A stretch of DNA of 64,000 bases from Flavobacterium sufflavum (GTDB taxonomy: Bacteria; Bacteroidota; Bacteroidia; Flavobacteriales; Flavobacteriaceae), in NCBI RefSeq assembly GCF_004016525.1, contig NZ_SACJ01000001.1, positions 1-64,000 of the forward strand. The letters run 5' to 3'. Below are positions 56,384 through 64,000 of the stretch, in pieces. Each line of letters opens with the position of its first letter. The stretch's first letter is position 1. The notes under the pieces were generated by a model. That model was given only the letters and a program-made list of their open reading frames with translations, had not been told where the DNA came from and searched no databases. The position numbers and the translations under genes are program-made.

Positions 56384-58243
56384 ATGAAAAATACCTGGAA
56401 TAAAAACCTAATAATAGCACTGGTCTTCCAACTATCCAGTTCTTTATTATTCAGTCAAAAACAAATGGAATCCCTAGACAGAGGATTGATTGCAGTAAAA
56501 GAAAATGGTCATTTTTATATGAGCTGGAGAGTTTTAGGTACGGATGCCGATAATTTAGCTTTCAATTTGTATCGAAAAAGCGGAACCAACGCAGCAGTTC
56601 GTGTAAACGACCAACCAATTACCGGCGCAACCAATCTTATTGATGATAAAGCCAATCCAGCCGAAGAGAATAGTTGGTTTGTAAAAACCGTTATCAACGG
56701 AGTAGAAAAAGAAGCCAAAGGAAGCTTCACCATTCCAGCCAACAGTCCCGATAAAAACTATTTATCCATTCCGTTAAAAGGGATATCCGGTTATACTCCT
56801 AATGATTGTTCCACGGGAGATTTAGACGGAGACGGACGTTATGATTTAATTGTTCACATGACGGGTATAGGAAAAGACAATTCTTTTACAGGATTAACTG
56901 ACCCTCCTATTTTTCAAGCCTATACTCTGGATGGGAAATTTTTATGGGAAATTAATTTAGGCAAAAACATTCGCGAAGGCGCGCATTATACCCAATTCAT
57001 GGTTTATGATTTAGACGGAGATGGCATAGCCGAATTTGTTTGTAAAACTGCCGACGGAACAACCGACAGTGCCAATAATGTAGTTGGAGACGCCTCAAAA
57101 GACTGGAGAGATACCGATCAAAAATCGGCTACTTTTGGTAAAATTTTACAGGGCCCTGAATACCTGACTGTATTTGATGGTAAAACGGGAAAAATTATTA
57201 ATACAGTCCCTTATATTCCTGAAAGAGGCGATATTGGAAAATGGGGAGGAAAAGGCGGAAACGGGAAAAATGACCGAACCGGAAACAGAGTGGATCGTTT
57301 TACCGCTTGCGTTGCCTATCTTGACGGCATACATCCAAGTGTAGTAATGTGCAGAGGCTATTATGGCCGAATTGTTATGGCAGCCTGGGATTTTAAAGAC
57401 AAAAAACTAAGCTCAAAATGGATTTTTGATTCTAAAGACGGGAACAATCCGTTCTCCGGAATGGGGAATCACGGCCTCTCAGTTGCCGATGTGGATAATG
57501 ACGGAAAAGACGAAATTGTATATGGCTCAATGGTTGTTGACAATGATGGAAAAGGTTTGTACACAACAGGTTTTAGACATGGTGACGCCCTTCATGTGAG
57601 CGATTTAGATCCTGAAACTCCAGGTCAGGAAGTTTTTGGAGTACACGAAATTGAAGAAGGCACAAAAGGTCCGGGAGTAGTTTTATTTTCGGCTGCCGAT
57701 GGAAAAGTTTTATTTACTGCCATGGACGATCAGGACGTAGGAAGAGGTGTTGCCGATAACATTGACCCTAGCAGAGTTGGCGCCCAAATGTGGTGGTCGG
57801 GTTCCAAATCTTTATATGACATCAAAGGAAATGCAATTGGAGAAGCACCACGAGCAGCTAATTTTGTAATTTATTGGGATGGTGATGCTTCAAGAGAAAT
57901 TCTGAATTCCAATTATATTGACAAATACGGAAAAGGCCGATTATTTACTGCCGAAGGTGCCCGTTCCAACAATGGAACTAAATCCACTCCTGCCCTTTCT
58001 GCTGATATTTTAGGAGATTGGAGAGAAGAGTTGATTTTAAGAAGTGAGGACAACAGCGAATTACGAATTTATTCCACTACAATTCCAACGACTATAAGAC
58101 AATACACCCTAATGCACGATTCCCAATATCGTTTAGCAATTGCCTGGCAAAATGTAGGCTACAATCAGCCGCCACACACCAGTTTTTACATGGGAACCGG
58201 CATGAAAGCCGCTCCAAAACCGAATATTAAATTGGTTCCTTAA
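56384..58243 (+). CDS. PL11 rhamnogalacturonan lyase
   Basis: A 619-residue secreted lyase of family PL11, cutting the rhamnose-galacturonate backbone of RG-I by beta-elimination. The signal peptide ends LLFSQ. The family opening MESLDRGLIAVKENGHFYMSWRVLG is at about 28-52. The eight-bladed propeller has repeated calcium-binding loops DLDGDGRYDLIVH, DLDGDGIAEF and DVDNDGKDEIVYG. Further PL11 blocks are DNIDPSRVGAQMWWSG and ADILGDWREELILR. The product carries an unsaturated galacturonate that GH105 (44608-45972) would remove. Endo versus exo action is not resolved by eye. Calcium dependence is expected from the family. Confidence 0.94.
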   Translation: MKNTWNKNLIIALVFQLSSSLLFSQKQMESLDRGLIAVKENGHFYMSWRVLGTDADNLAFNLYRKSGTNAAVRVNDQPITGATNLIDDKANPAEENSWFVKTVINGVEKEAKGSFTIPANSPDKNYLSIPLKGISGYTPNDCSTGDLDGDGRYDLIVHMTGIGKDNSFTGLTDPPIFQAYTLDGKFLWEINLGKNIREGAHYTQFMVYDLDGDGIAEFVCKTADGTTDSANNVVGDASKDWRDTDQKSATFGKILQGPEYLTVFDGKTGKIINTVPYIPERGDIGKWGGKGGNGKNDRTGNRVDRFTACVAYLDGIHPSVVMCRGYYGRIVMAAWDFKDKKLSSKWIFDSKDGNNPFSGMGNHGLSVADVDNDGKDEIVYGSMVVDNDGKGLYTTGFRHGDALHVSDLDPETPGQEVFGVHEIEEGTKGPGVVLFSAADGKVLFTAMDDQDVGRGVADNIDPSRVGAQMWWSGSKSLYDIKGNAIGEAPRAANFVIYWDGDASREILNSNYIDKYGKGRLFTAEGARSNNGTKSTPALSADILGDWREELILRSEDNSELRIYSTTIPTTIRQYTLMHDSQYRLAIAWQNVGYNQPPHTSFYMGTGMKAAPKPNIKLVP

Positions 58244-58269
58244 AAACGTTTATCTTAAATATTTTTTTT

Positions 58270-58296
58270 AAAAGCACAGTGTAAGCTGTGCTTTTT
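58270..58296 (+). terminator. Intrinsic terminator of the PL11 gene
   Basis: AAAGCACAG (58271-58279) pairs with CTGTGCTTT (58286-58294) over a 6-nt loop, followed by Ts. Confidence 0.88.
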
Positions 58297-58422
58297 AATT
58301 TTGTAAGAAAATTTATTTTCATACTTTAGCCAAATAGCATTAGTTTTTATAGCCTCAATACTTACTTATTAAGCATATACAAAAGCTATGTACTATTTAA
58401 ATACACAATCTAAAAAATTAAA

Positions 58423-58701
58423 ATTATAAAACTTGATTTCGTAAATATAGCAATTCAAAAACTAGTTAAAAACTTAGGAACTAGTGCTGGCACATTTACG
58501 GCAATTGTTTCTTTAATTGCTATGGGATTTGGTTTAGGAATCTACTATAATAATTTCATTAGAAATATCGAAATTCTTGAAATCCAAAAAAATAATTTTA
58601 AAGAAATTCAAGCCTTGCAAACACAATTACAATTATTGCAAATTGAAAATAAAGAACAAAATATAAAACTCACTAGCTATGAAAAAAACGGAAAAAAGTG
58701 A
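58423..58701 (+). CDS. Small membrane/coiled-coil protein lacking an ATG start
   Basis: An open frame from the stop at 58411-58413 to TGA at 58699-58701 encodes about 90 residues. There is a short N-terminal helix (LDFVNIAIQKLVKNLGTS), one transmembrane segment (FTAIVSLIAMGFGLGIYY) and a coiled-coil tail rich in Gln/Glu/Leu. No ATG precedes the membrane segment: the likely start is ATT (58423) or ATA (58426), or the gene has lost its start. The first in-frame ATG (58522) falls inside the membrane helix. The frame overlaps the start of the next gene by 23 nt, as expected for translational coupling, which argues it is real. Confidence 0.45.
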   Translation: MIKLDFVNIAIQKLVKNLGTSAGTFTAIVSLIAMGFGLGIYYNNFIRNIEILEIQKNNFKEIQALQTQLQLLQIENKEQNIKLTSYEKNGKK

Positions 58702-59356
58702 GTCAATTCAAAATGATTTTCATTTAGTAAAGAAAAATATTGAATTATTATACAATGAAAACATAGAGAATCGAGAAGAAATTTTAAATGAGACTTCTAA
58801 AAGATTTAATGAAATCATTAAATTTTTTAAAGGAGCAAAAAAACTCGTTCAAATTCTATTTATGTTGTGTTTCGTTTTATTCACTTTAGTCATTCTATCT
58901 TTAATTTTTAATGACAAAATAAATCATTTAAATAATGAAATAGACGATATTAAAACCGATACAATCGCAAATCAAATTTTAGGAGTTAGAAGAGTAATGC
59001 TTCCTGATTCAACTTATTCTACAACTTATGATTATAGAACTCGAAATAACAAAGTCGTAAGTTATAATGATTTATTACAAGAAATTGATAGCCTAAATTT
59101 AATAAATGAAAAGAATGAATCAAAAATAGATTCTTTAGAGTTGAAATTATCTTTGCAAAATAATAAAGTTGAACTAGCCGAAAAATATTATGATATTAGA
59201 TTTTGGCGATCATCAAAAGTTAAAAAAAGAGATACAATTCATTATATAAATATTGAATCAAAAAAAATTGATTCAGCATTCATTTTACTTAATGTTTACA
59301 GAAAAAATTTATTTTATAATAAAAACACAAATGAATGGGAAATAAAACAACAGTAA
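58679..59356 (+). CDS. Membrane protein with coiled coils, unknown function
   Basis: A 225-residue protein I do not recognise. Residues 1-57 are charged and helical, a single membrane span follows at about 60-82 (LVQILFMLCFVLFTLVILSLIF), then a region with LLQEIDSLNLINEKNESKIDSLELKLSLQ, a coiled coil, and a basic end. Its frame starts inside the preceding small membrane/coiled-coil ORF. Both proteins share the plan of one span plus coiled coil, so they may form a complex. Composition (very Asn/Ile/Lys-rich) is more AT-driven than the flanking enzymes, so this pair may be an insertion between PL11 and CE8. Confidence 0.7.
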   Translation: MKKTEKSESIQNDFHLVKKNIELLYNENIENREEILNETSKRFNEIIKFFKGAKKLVQILFMLCFVLFTLVILSLIFNDKINHLNNEIDDIKTDTIANQILGVRRVMLPDSTYSTTYDYRTRNNKVVSYNDLLQEIDSLNLINEKNESKIDSLELKLSLQNNKVELAEKYYDIRFWRSSKVKKRDTIHYINIESKKIDSAFILLNVYRKNLFYNKNTNEWEIKQQ

Positions 59357-59401
59357 GACAAACAACACATCACAAGCGTTAAAAATAGATTTCCATCTGT
59401 T

Positions 59402-59468
59402 GCTCGTTTGCAACGAGCACCTACTTACTTTTAAGAACTAAATAAAGCGTTTGCAACGCGGTTCTTAA
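59402..59468. repeat. Twin hairpins with a shared GTTTGCAAC core
   Basis: GCTCGTTTGCAACGAGC (59402-59418) is a 7-bp stem with loop TGC. TTAAGAAC (59431-59438) pairs with GTTCTTAA (59461-59468) and encloses GCGTTTGCAACGC (59447-59459), a second small stem with the same TGC loop. Part of a 280-bp non-coding gap (59357-59636) full of inverted repeats. Confidence 0.6.
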
Positions 59469-59499
59469 AAAATCCTTATCTCGTCCAAACATTAATTTT

Positions 59500-59568
59500 C
59501 ACGCAGATTCTACAGATTTTCGCAGATTTCTCAATAGTTTTTCAGCGCAAATCTGCAAAATCTACGTG
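59500..59568. repeat. Imperfect inverted repeat of the CGCAGATT type
   Basis: CACGCAGATT (from 59500) and AATCTACGTG (to 59568) are the ends of an imperfect 24-bp inverted repeat, whose arms also carry repeated GCAGATTT phrases. It is followed by another short palindrome (TCTGTCAGAGACAGA, 59580-59594). It resembles the inverted repeat after GH28 in style but not in sequence. Confidence 0.55.
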
Positions 59569-59602
59569 TCTATTTTATCTCTGTCAGAGACAGATTAACG
59601 CA

Positions 59603-59627
59603 TCCTCAAAATCATAGACTTTGAGGA
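59603..59627 (-). terminator. Short hairpin downstream of the pectinesterase gene
   Basis: TCCTCAAA (59603-59610) pairs with TTTGAGGA (59620-59627), 9 nt beyond the stop codon of the minus-strand pectinesterase gene. There is no clear U-tract on that strand, so termination is only probable. Confidence 0.4.
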
Positions 59628-59636
59628 GCTAAAAAT

Positions 59637-60623
59637 TCATCGAATCGTTTTCCAAAAATCATCCTTAGGAAAGATATTTTTCAAGGTATATTTTGCAGCT
59701 TCTTCTTTAGTTAATTGATGCGACCAAGCCACTCTTTTATCCGTTTTAGCTCCTTTCCCTTTGTTGTTGTATTCGGCGTAAAAAGCCGTTTTGGTTTTAT
59801 CGGCGAATCGCTCATCTTTCCATGGATTCCAGCCTTCCGGCAAAATATGACTCCCTAAATTACAATTCATAAAAACCGTTTTTGCATACGGTCGCCACGG
59901 ACGACCCAAGAAAACCTTGGTCACATTGGCATCGGCAATCAGTACGCAATTCAGGAACACATAACCAAATTGTTGATTTTCGGGAGTTGATGCCGCCGTT
60001 ATGTAAGAATCTCTTTTACTTTTGATGACACAATTTTCAAAAACTGCCGTTGTCGGTCCAAAAATAAAATCGGTAGTTCCTTCAATATAGCAATTTTGAT
60101 AATATTGATAGGTTCCATCACCATCGGTCAATAGCGTATCCTGACAACCTAAAATCTTTGTATTTTTAATTATAATACGATTTCCTTTTATATGCAAAGA
60201 AACGGCCTGTCCTTTCTCACACCATGTATTTTCAATCGTTAAATTTTCAATTCGAACATCATCAGCACGAACCAAAAGCGTATACGAATCGGAAGTTCCA
60301 ATATTTCGATTCGAATTTGGATTGGCTTTCCCCGAATAATCATCATACGTAATAATCGTATTTTCTTTATTCTCGCCCAGCAATTTCAATCCTGCTTTTG
60401 AAGATGGAATGACTAACTTTTCTTTATAAATCCCTTTTTTGATGTAAATCAAAACGGATTCTTTTTCAGTATTGGCAGCATCAATGGCCGCTTGAACGGC
60501 TTTAAAATCGCCGCTTCCATCCTGAGCAACCGTTATCTTTTTATCCAAATCTTTTTTTAACTGCGCATCGATAGTAGCAACTGAAAAAACACAAAAAAAC
60601 AATACTAAAATATACTTCATCAT
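59637..60623 (-). CDS. CE8 pectinesterase
   Basis: A 328-residue secreted pectin methylesterase of the right-handed beta-helix fold. The signal peptide (about 1-20, ends TIDAQ) is followed by DGSGDFKAVQAAIDAA, the family opening. Catalytic blocks are complete: KGQAVSL, GCQDTLL with acid Asp162, TTDFIFGP with nucleophile Asp185, and LGRPWRPY with Arg241. It removes methyl groups from homogalacturonan so that GH28 or lyases can act. It is divergent from GH115 and has its own -7 box. It is full length for bacterial CE8. Confidence 0.95.
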   Translation of the reverse strand: MMKYILVLFFCVFSVATIDAQLKKDLDKKITVAQDGSGDFKAVQAAIDAANTEKESVLIYIKKGIYKEKLVIPSSKAGLKLLGENKENTIITYDDYSGKANPNSNRNIGTSDSYTLLVRADDVRIENLTIENTWCEKGQAVSLHIKGNRIIIKNTKILGCQDTLLTDGDGTYQYYQNCYIEGTTDFIFGPTTAVFENCVIKSKRDSYITAASTPENQQFGYVFLNCVLIADANVTKVFLGRPWRPYAKTVFMNCNLGSHILPEGWNPWKDERFADKTKTAFYAEYNNKGKGAKTDKRVAWSHQLTKEEAAKYTLKNIFPKDDFWKTIR

Positions 60624-60670
60624 CTAAAAAAATTAATTATTCATCCTTTAAACCAAAAGGAATCGAATCC

Positions 60671-60678
60671 CAAAAATA
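60671..60678 (-). promoter_or_regulatory. -7 box of the pectinesterase gene
   Basis: Minus-strand TATTTTTG is a full TAnnTTTG match, 47 nt before the start codon. No CAGGATA pair lies 20 nt upstream, so this gene is not an evident member of that regulon. Confidence 0.45.
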
Positions 60679-60812
60679 AAGAAAAAAAACCCAGCTTTTA
60701 GTAATCGAATACATATTGTAAAAAATCACGAAATCACTTCATTATTAGGCGTTATTATCTTATTTTAGACGGCTATTAATAAGCTAATAAAACCAATCAA
60801 AACAAGCATTTA

Positions 60813-63272
60813 ATGAAAAACAAAATTCAATATTCCTCTTTACTAATACTCTTTTTTACAAGCCATTTTTTTTGGAGTCAGGAAAACAAAAGCAGCTTTC
60901 TTATTGCTGATAAAAATAAAGTCAGCACTATTTACATCGATCAAAATGCAGACCAACTGGTGGTTTGGGCTGTCAATGAATTGGCAAACGACATTCAGGA
61001 AATCACAGCTCAAAAACCTGCTATTGTAAAAACCCAAAAATCAAAGGGAGAAAACGGGATTTACATTGGGCAAATCAATGAAAGTGTTTTTAAAAATTAT
61101 ACGAAACCAAACTTAAAAGGGGCCTGGGAAAAATTTTCGATTGACCAGGACAAAAACAATTTGTACATTGTAGGGAGCGATGTACGCGGAACGGTTTACG
61201 GAATTTTTGAAACTGCCGAAAGATTAGGGATTTCCCCTTGGAAATGGTGGGCTGATGTCAACAATATTAAAAAAGAAACATTAGTTCTGAACCTTCCAAC
61301 TGGAGGAATCACCGAAAGTCCTTCGGTGCAATTTCGCGGCATATTCTTAAATGATGAAGACTGGGGATTACAACCCTGGGCTGCTAAAACTTTCGAAAAA
61401 GAAACAAAAGATATTGGCCCTAAAACCTACGAAAAGATTTTCCAATTGTTATTGCGCCTGAAAGCCAATACCATTTGGCCAGCGATGCACGAATCGACCA
61501 AAGCTTTTTTTAAAATCGAAGGCAATAAAGAAATGGCCCAGAAATACCATATTCTACTAGGAACTTCCCACGCCGAGCCAATGTTGAGAAACAATGTGGA
61601 CGAGTGGAAAAAAGAAACGATGGGTGCTTTTAATTATTTTACCAACAGTGAAAACATCAATAAATATTGGCAAGACCGACTAAATGAAGTTCGCGACAGC
61701 AAAGCAGAAGCAGTCTTCACGCTTGGAATGCGAGGCGTTCATGACAGCCAAATGGAAGGAGCAAAAAATGTAGAAGAAGCCAAAAATATGGTTGAAAAAA
61801 TCATCATTAAACAACGCGAAATGCTGGCTTCGACATTTAAAAAACCTATTACTTCGATTCCGCAAGTAATGATTCCTTACAAAGAAGTCTTAGAACAATA
61901 CAACAAAGGACTAAAAGTTCCTGAGGATATTACCTTGATGTGGACTGATGACAACTATGGCTACATCAGACGAATTAGTAACGAAAAAGAACAAAAAAGA
62001 ATTGGCGGCGGCGGTATTTATTACCATTTAAGTTACTGGGGAAGACCTCATGACTATTTGTGGTTATCGTCTATGCAGCCGGGTTTAATTTGGTCTGAAA
62101 TGTCTAAGGCTTACGCCAACGGTGACAAAAAAATGTGGATTGTGAATGTGGGCGACATCAAACCTGCCGAATACGATTTGGAATTCTTCATGGACTTGGC
62201 CTGGGATATCAACTCCATAAAACCAGATGGAATTAACCAACATCTGAAAAACTGGGCAGCAAGAGAATTTAATGATGCCGTTGCCAATGATGTTAGCAAC
62301 GTCATGAGTGAATATTATAGATTAGCGATGTTGAGAAAACCGGAATTCATGGGCTGGAGCCAAACAGAACCAACAACCCAAATTAAACCATCTGAATTTA
62401 CTACTCAAGAAGCCAAACGAAGAATCGAGCTTTACGATCAATTGATGAACGAAGTAAATCGTTTGTCCCAATCTATTCCTAATGAGCGAAAAGATGCCTG
62501 GTTTCAGTTGGTTGTTTATCCAGTAAAATCGGCAGCTTACATCAATCATAAATTTTTATATTGGCAATTATCTTTAGAAAGTAAAGATCAGGCAGAAAAG
62601 GAAAAATTCGAAAATTTATCGAAAGAAGGCTACCATCAAATTGAAGAATTGACTCGTTATTACAATAACGAAATGAGCAATGGAAAATGGGCTAACATGA
62701 TGAGTATGGCTCCTAGAAAACTGCCTGTTTTTGATGCTATAAAATATGATAACCCAGTAAAAATTGAAGAAAAGAAAGAAGCAAATCCAACTAACGAATC
62801 CATTGCCATTCAGGCTAAAGATTTCTCTGCAAGTCAAGGGGTAAAAAATTACCAATGGAAAGCGATAGAAGGTTTTGGATACAGCAATGCTGCCATTACT
62901 TTATTTCCATTAAAAACAAGCTCTTTTGAATCCGAAAAACCTTCGGTAACTTATACTTTCGAAAGCAATAATACAGGCGAATATGAGATTGAAGTGCGTT
63001 TTATCCCAACACATGCTAACGATTCCAATCATCAAGCAACAGTTACATTCGATTCAAATACTAACAAAACATTCAAGTTGAACAGCTATGACAGAGACGC
63101 AACTTGGAAGGCAAATGTGTTGCGGAATGCAGCTATTGTTACACTTCCTGTAAAAATAGAAAACACAGGAAAACACACTATTAAAATCGAGGTAAATCAA
63201 ACTGGAATTGTAATTGACCAACTGGCTGTTTATCCTAAAGGACAAAAAAAATATGAGATACCATTTAAATAA
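60813..63272 (+). CDS. GH115 xylan alpha-1,2-glucuronidase
   Basis: An 819-residue secreted GH115 enzyme, removing (4-O-methyl-)glucuronic acid from xylan side chains. The signal peptide is about 1-22. The N-terminal region carries GSDVRGTVYGIFETAERLGISPW at about 112-134. The catalytic region has LRLKANTIWPAMHES (about 216-230), LLGTSHAEPM (about 249-258), FTLGMRGVHDSQMEG and MWTDDNYGYIRRI. A C-terminal beta-sandwich (from about 665) closes it. Family members also act on glucuronoarabinogalactan, so xylan is not the only possible target. It pairs logically with xylA/xylB. Confidence 0.93.
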   Translation: MKNKIQYSSLLILFFTSHFFWSQENKSSFLIADKNKVSTIYIDQNADQLVVWAVNELANDIQEITAQKPAIVKTQKSKGENGIYIGQINESVFKNYTKPNLKGAWEKFSIDQDKNNLYIVGSDVRGTVYGIFETAERLGISPWKWWADVNNIKKETLVLNLPTGGITESPSVQFRGIFLNDEDWGLQPWAAKTFEKETKDIGPKTYEKIFQLLLRLKANTIWPAMHESTKAFFKIEGNKEMAQKYHILLGTSHAEPMLRNNVDEWKKETMGAFNYFTNSENINKYWQDRLNEVRDSKAEAVFTLGMRGVHDSQMEGAKNVEEAKNMVEKIIIKQREMLASTFKKPITSIPQVMIPYKEVLEQYNKGLKVPEDITLMWTDDNYGYIRRISNEKEQKRIGGGGIYYHLSYWGRPHDYLWLSSMQPGLIWSEMSKAYANGDKKMWIVNVGDIKPAEYDLEFFMDLAWDINSIKPDGINQHLKNWAAREFNDAVANDVSNVMSEYYRLAMLRKPEFMGWSQTEPTTQIKPSEFTTQEAKRRIELYDQLMNEVNRLSQSIPNERKDAWFQLVVYPVKSAAYINHKFLYWQLSLESKDQAEKEKFENLSKEGYHQIEELTRYYNNEMSNGKWANMMSMAPRKLPVFDAIKYDNPVKIEEKKEANPTNESIAIQAKDFSASQGVKNYQWKAIEGFGYSNAAITLFPLKTSSFESEKPSVTYTFESNNTGEYEIEVRFIPTHANDSNHQATVTFDSNTNKTFKLNSYDRDATWKANVLRNAAIVTLPVKIENTGKHTIKIEVNQTGIVIDQLAVYPKGQKKYEIPFK

Positions 63273-63290
63273 CGGTATCTCATATTTTTA
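63251..63290 (+). terminator. Terminator overlapping the GH115 stop codon
   Basis: ATATGAGATACC (63251-63262, still coding) pairs with GGTATCTCATAT (63274-63285), followed by TTTT. The left arm encodes the last residues of GH115. Confidence 0.85.
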
Positions 63291-63303
63291 AAATTTTAAT
63301 TCG

Positions 63304-63375
63304 ATGTCAGTTCGAGCGAAGTCGAGAACATTACAAATACATAACATCCTGTCCCTCGACTTCGCTCGGGATGAC
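63304..63375. repeat. Inverted repeat with TCGAGCGAAGTCGAG arms
   Basis: CGAGCGAAGTCGAG (63313-63326) and CTCGACTTCGCTCG (63355-63368) are exact reverse complements. Outer bases TGTCA (63305-63309) and TGACA extend the symmetry over a 28-nt loop. It lies between convergent genes (GH115 and CE12). GC-rich against its surroundings, so it looks like a dispersed repeat rather than a local terminator. Confidence 0.7.
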
Positions 63376-63395
63376 AGCCAGATTAAACAAAACGA

Positions 63396-64000
63396 TTATT
63401 TATTCAACTCAACTGGAGGTAGATCATCTACCTCTTTTTTTGTTAAAACCAAATCTCTAATCTTACTTCCTTTTAAGCTTCTTAGTTCTTCAGCAGCGGT
63501 TTCGGCAACAGTATTAGCACCTGCTCTACCGGTATGCGTATGATCTTTTGGATAAAACTCTTTTACTTTTTCCTGTCCTAAAGCTTCATATTTCTGAGCC
63601 ACTTTTTGGCTTAAATTGATGTAATCTACTTTTTCAGCATTGGCAGCTTCCTGCGCCCATTTAACATAGGTTTGATCTCTTTGCTCCACTTTTCCATTTG
63701 GCCATTCGTTTCTAGGTGTCAAACTCATCACAATTGGAGTCGCTCCTTTTTCTTTGGTTTCGCGAATGAATTTCTTCAAATACCAACCATAAGTATGAAC
63801 CGTTTCCGTCAAACTATCTGCGCGATTCACTTGTTGCGTTTCGTCACCAACACCATTGATAGAACCTCTGAATTTTTCCCCGTCAATTTTACCGGCATCG
63901 TTATGTCCAAATTGAATAATAACGAAATCATCAGGCTGGATTTCTTTCTTTGCTTTATCCCAAAGTCCTTCAAAATCAAAAGTACGTGAACTTCTTCCTC
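63396..64000 (-). CDS. CE12-type rhamnogalacturonan acetylesterase (SGNH), 5' end outside the window
   Basis: The visible 201 residues are the C-terminal part of an SGNH/GDSL esterase; the N-terminus with the catalytic Ser block lies beyond position 64000. Visible blocks: GRSSRTF (block II, Gly/Arg), VIIQFGHNDAGK (block III, Asn of the oxyanion hole) and FYPKDHTHTGRAGA (catalytic Asp and His). The frame reads through the GTG at 63828-63830, which is internal. The pattern is that of rhamnogalacturonan acetylesterases, which deacetylate galacturonate in RG-I before PL11. A second deacetylase or lyase may continue to the right. Confidence 0.88.
   Translation of the reverse strand, partial: GRSSRTFDFEGLWDKAKKEIQPDDFVIIQFGHNDAGKIDGEKFRGSINGVGDETQQVNRADSLTETVHTYGWYLKKFIRETKEKGATPIVMSLTPRNEWPNGKVEQRDQTYVKWAQEAANAEKVDYINLSQKVAQKYEALGQEKVKEFYPKDHTHTGRAGANTVAETAAEELRSLKGSKIRDLVLTKKEVDDLPPVELNK

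Overview
The window looks like a chromosomal segment of a Flavobacterium-type member of the Bacteroidota. Four things point there: AT-rich DNA, SusC/SusD pairs, many short-leader promoters with the TAnnTTTG -7 box of this phylum, and a mevalonate-pathway cluster. There is no sign of phage, plasmid, IS transposase, CRISPR, rRNA or tRNA.

Layout. (1) 1-14850 is a starch/maltodextrin locus: a minus-strand SusC/SusD pair, a divergent LacI-family regulator, then MFS importer, beta-phosphoglucomutase, GH65 maltose phosphorylase, GH97 (SusB-type) and GH13 (SusA-type). Two near-identical 16-bp palindromes flank lacI and are the obvious operators. (2) 14947-23040 is housekeeping: glycerophosphodiesterase, an HI0933-type flavoprotein, a small CarboxypepD_reg-like protein, TspO, and a mevalonate/isoprenoid cluster (mvaD, mevalonate kinase, UbiA prenyltransferase). 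A type II toxin-antitoxin pair sits inside that cluster, and an RluB-type pseudouridine synthase follows. (3) 23201-38482 (minus) is a 15-kb transport operon made only of surface proteins: FAS1, SusC, SusD, FAS1, FAS1, SusC, SusD. It encodes no recognisable enzyme or regulator. (4) 39211-43035 is a GntR/LacI-hybrid regulator with xylulokinase and xylose isomerase. (5) 43454-64000 is a pectin/glucuronoxylan enzyme region: CBM9-like/PKD protein, GH105, sulfatase, GH28, a DUF4450-type giant, a GH43/117-like propeller, a six-hairpin glycosidase-like protein, PL11, CE8, GH115 and a CE12-type acetylesterase cut by the window end. It has no SusC/SusD of its own.

How it may fit together. In part 1 GH13 and GH97 would cut glucans outside the cytoplasm, the MFS protein would import maltose, and GH65 plus beta-PGM would convert it to glucose and glucose-6-P. 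In parts 3-5 I see a tandem heptamer, CAGGATA-N3-CAGGATA-like with a 10-bp period. It lies exactly 20 nt upstream of a -7-like octamer in front of the FAS1/SusCD operon, the PKD-GH105-sulfatase operon and the GH28 gene. This suggests one activator co-controls the transport operon and the pectin enzymes, so the FAS1/SusCD machine would be the uptake system for the oligosaccharides those enzymes release. The FAS1/SusCD composite and its CAGGATA regulon are the best candidates here for a little-described system.

Limits: all family calls are from reading the translations. Substrate specificities are inferred, and promoter and operator calls are pattern matches only.
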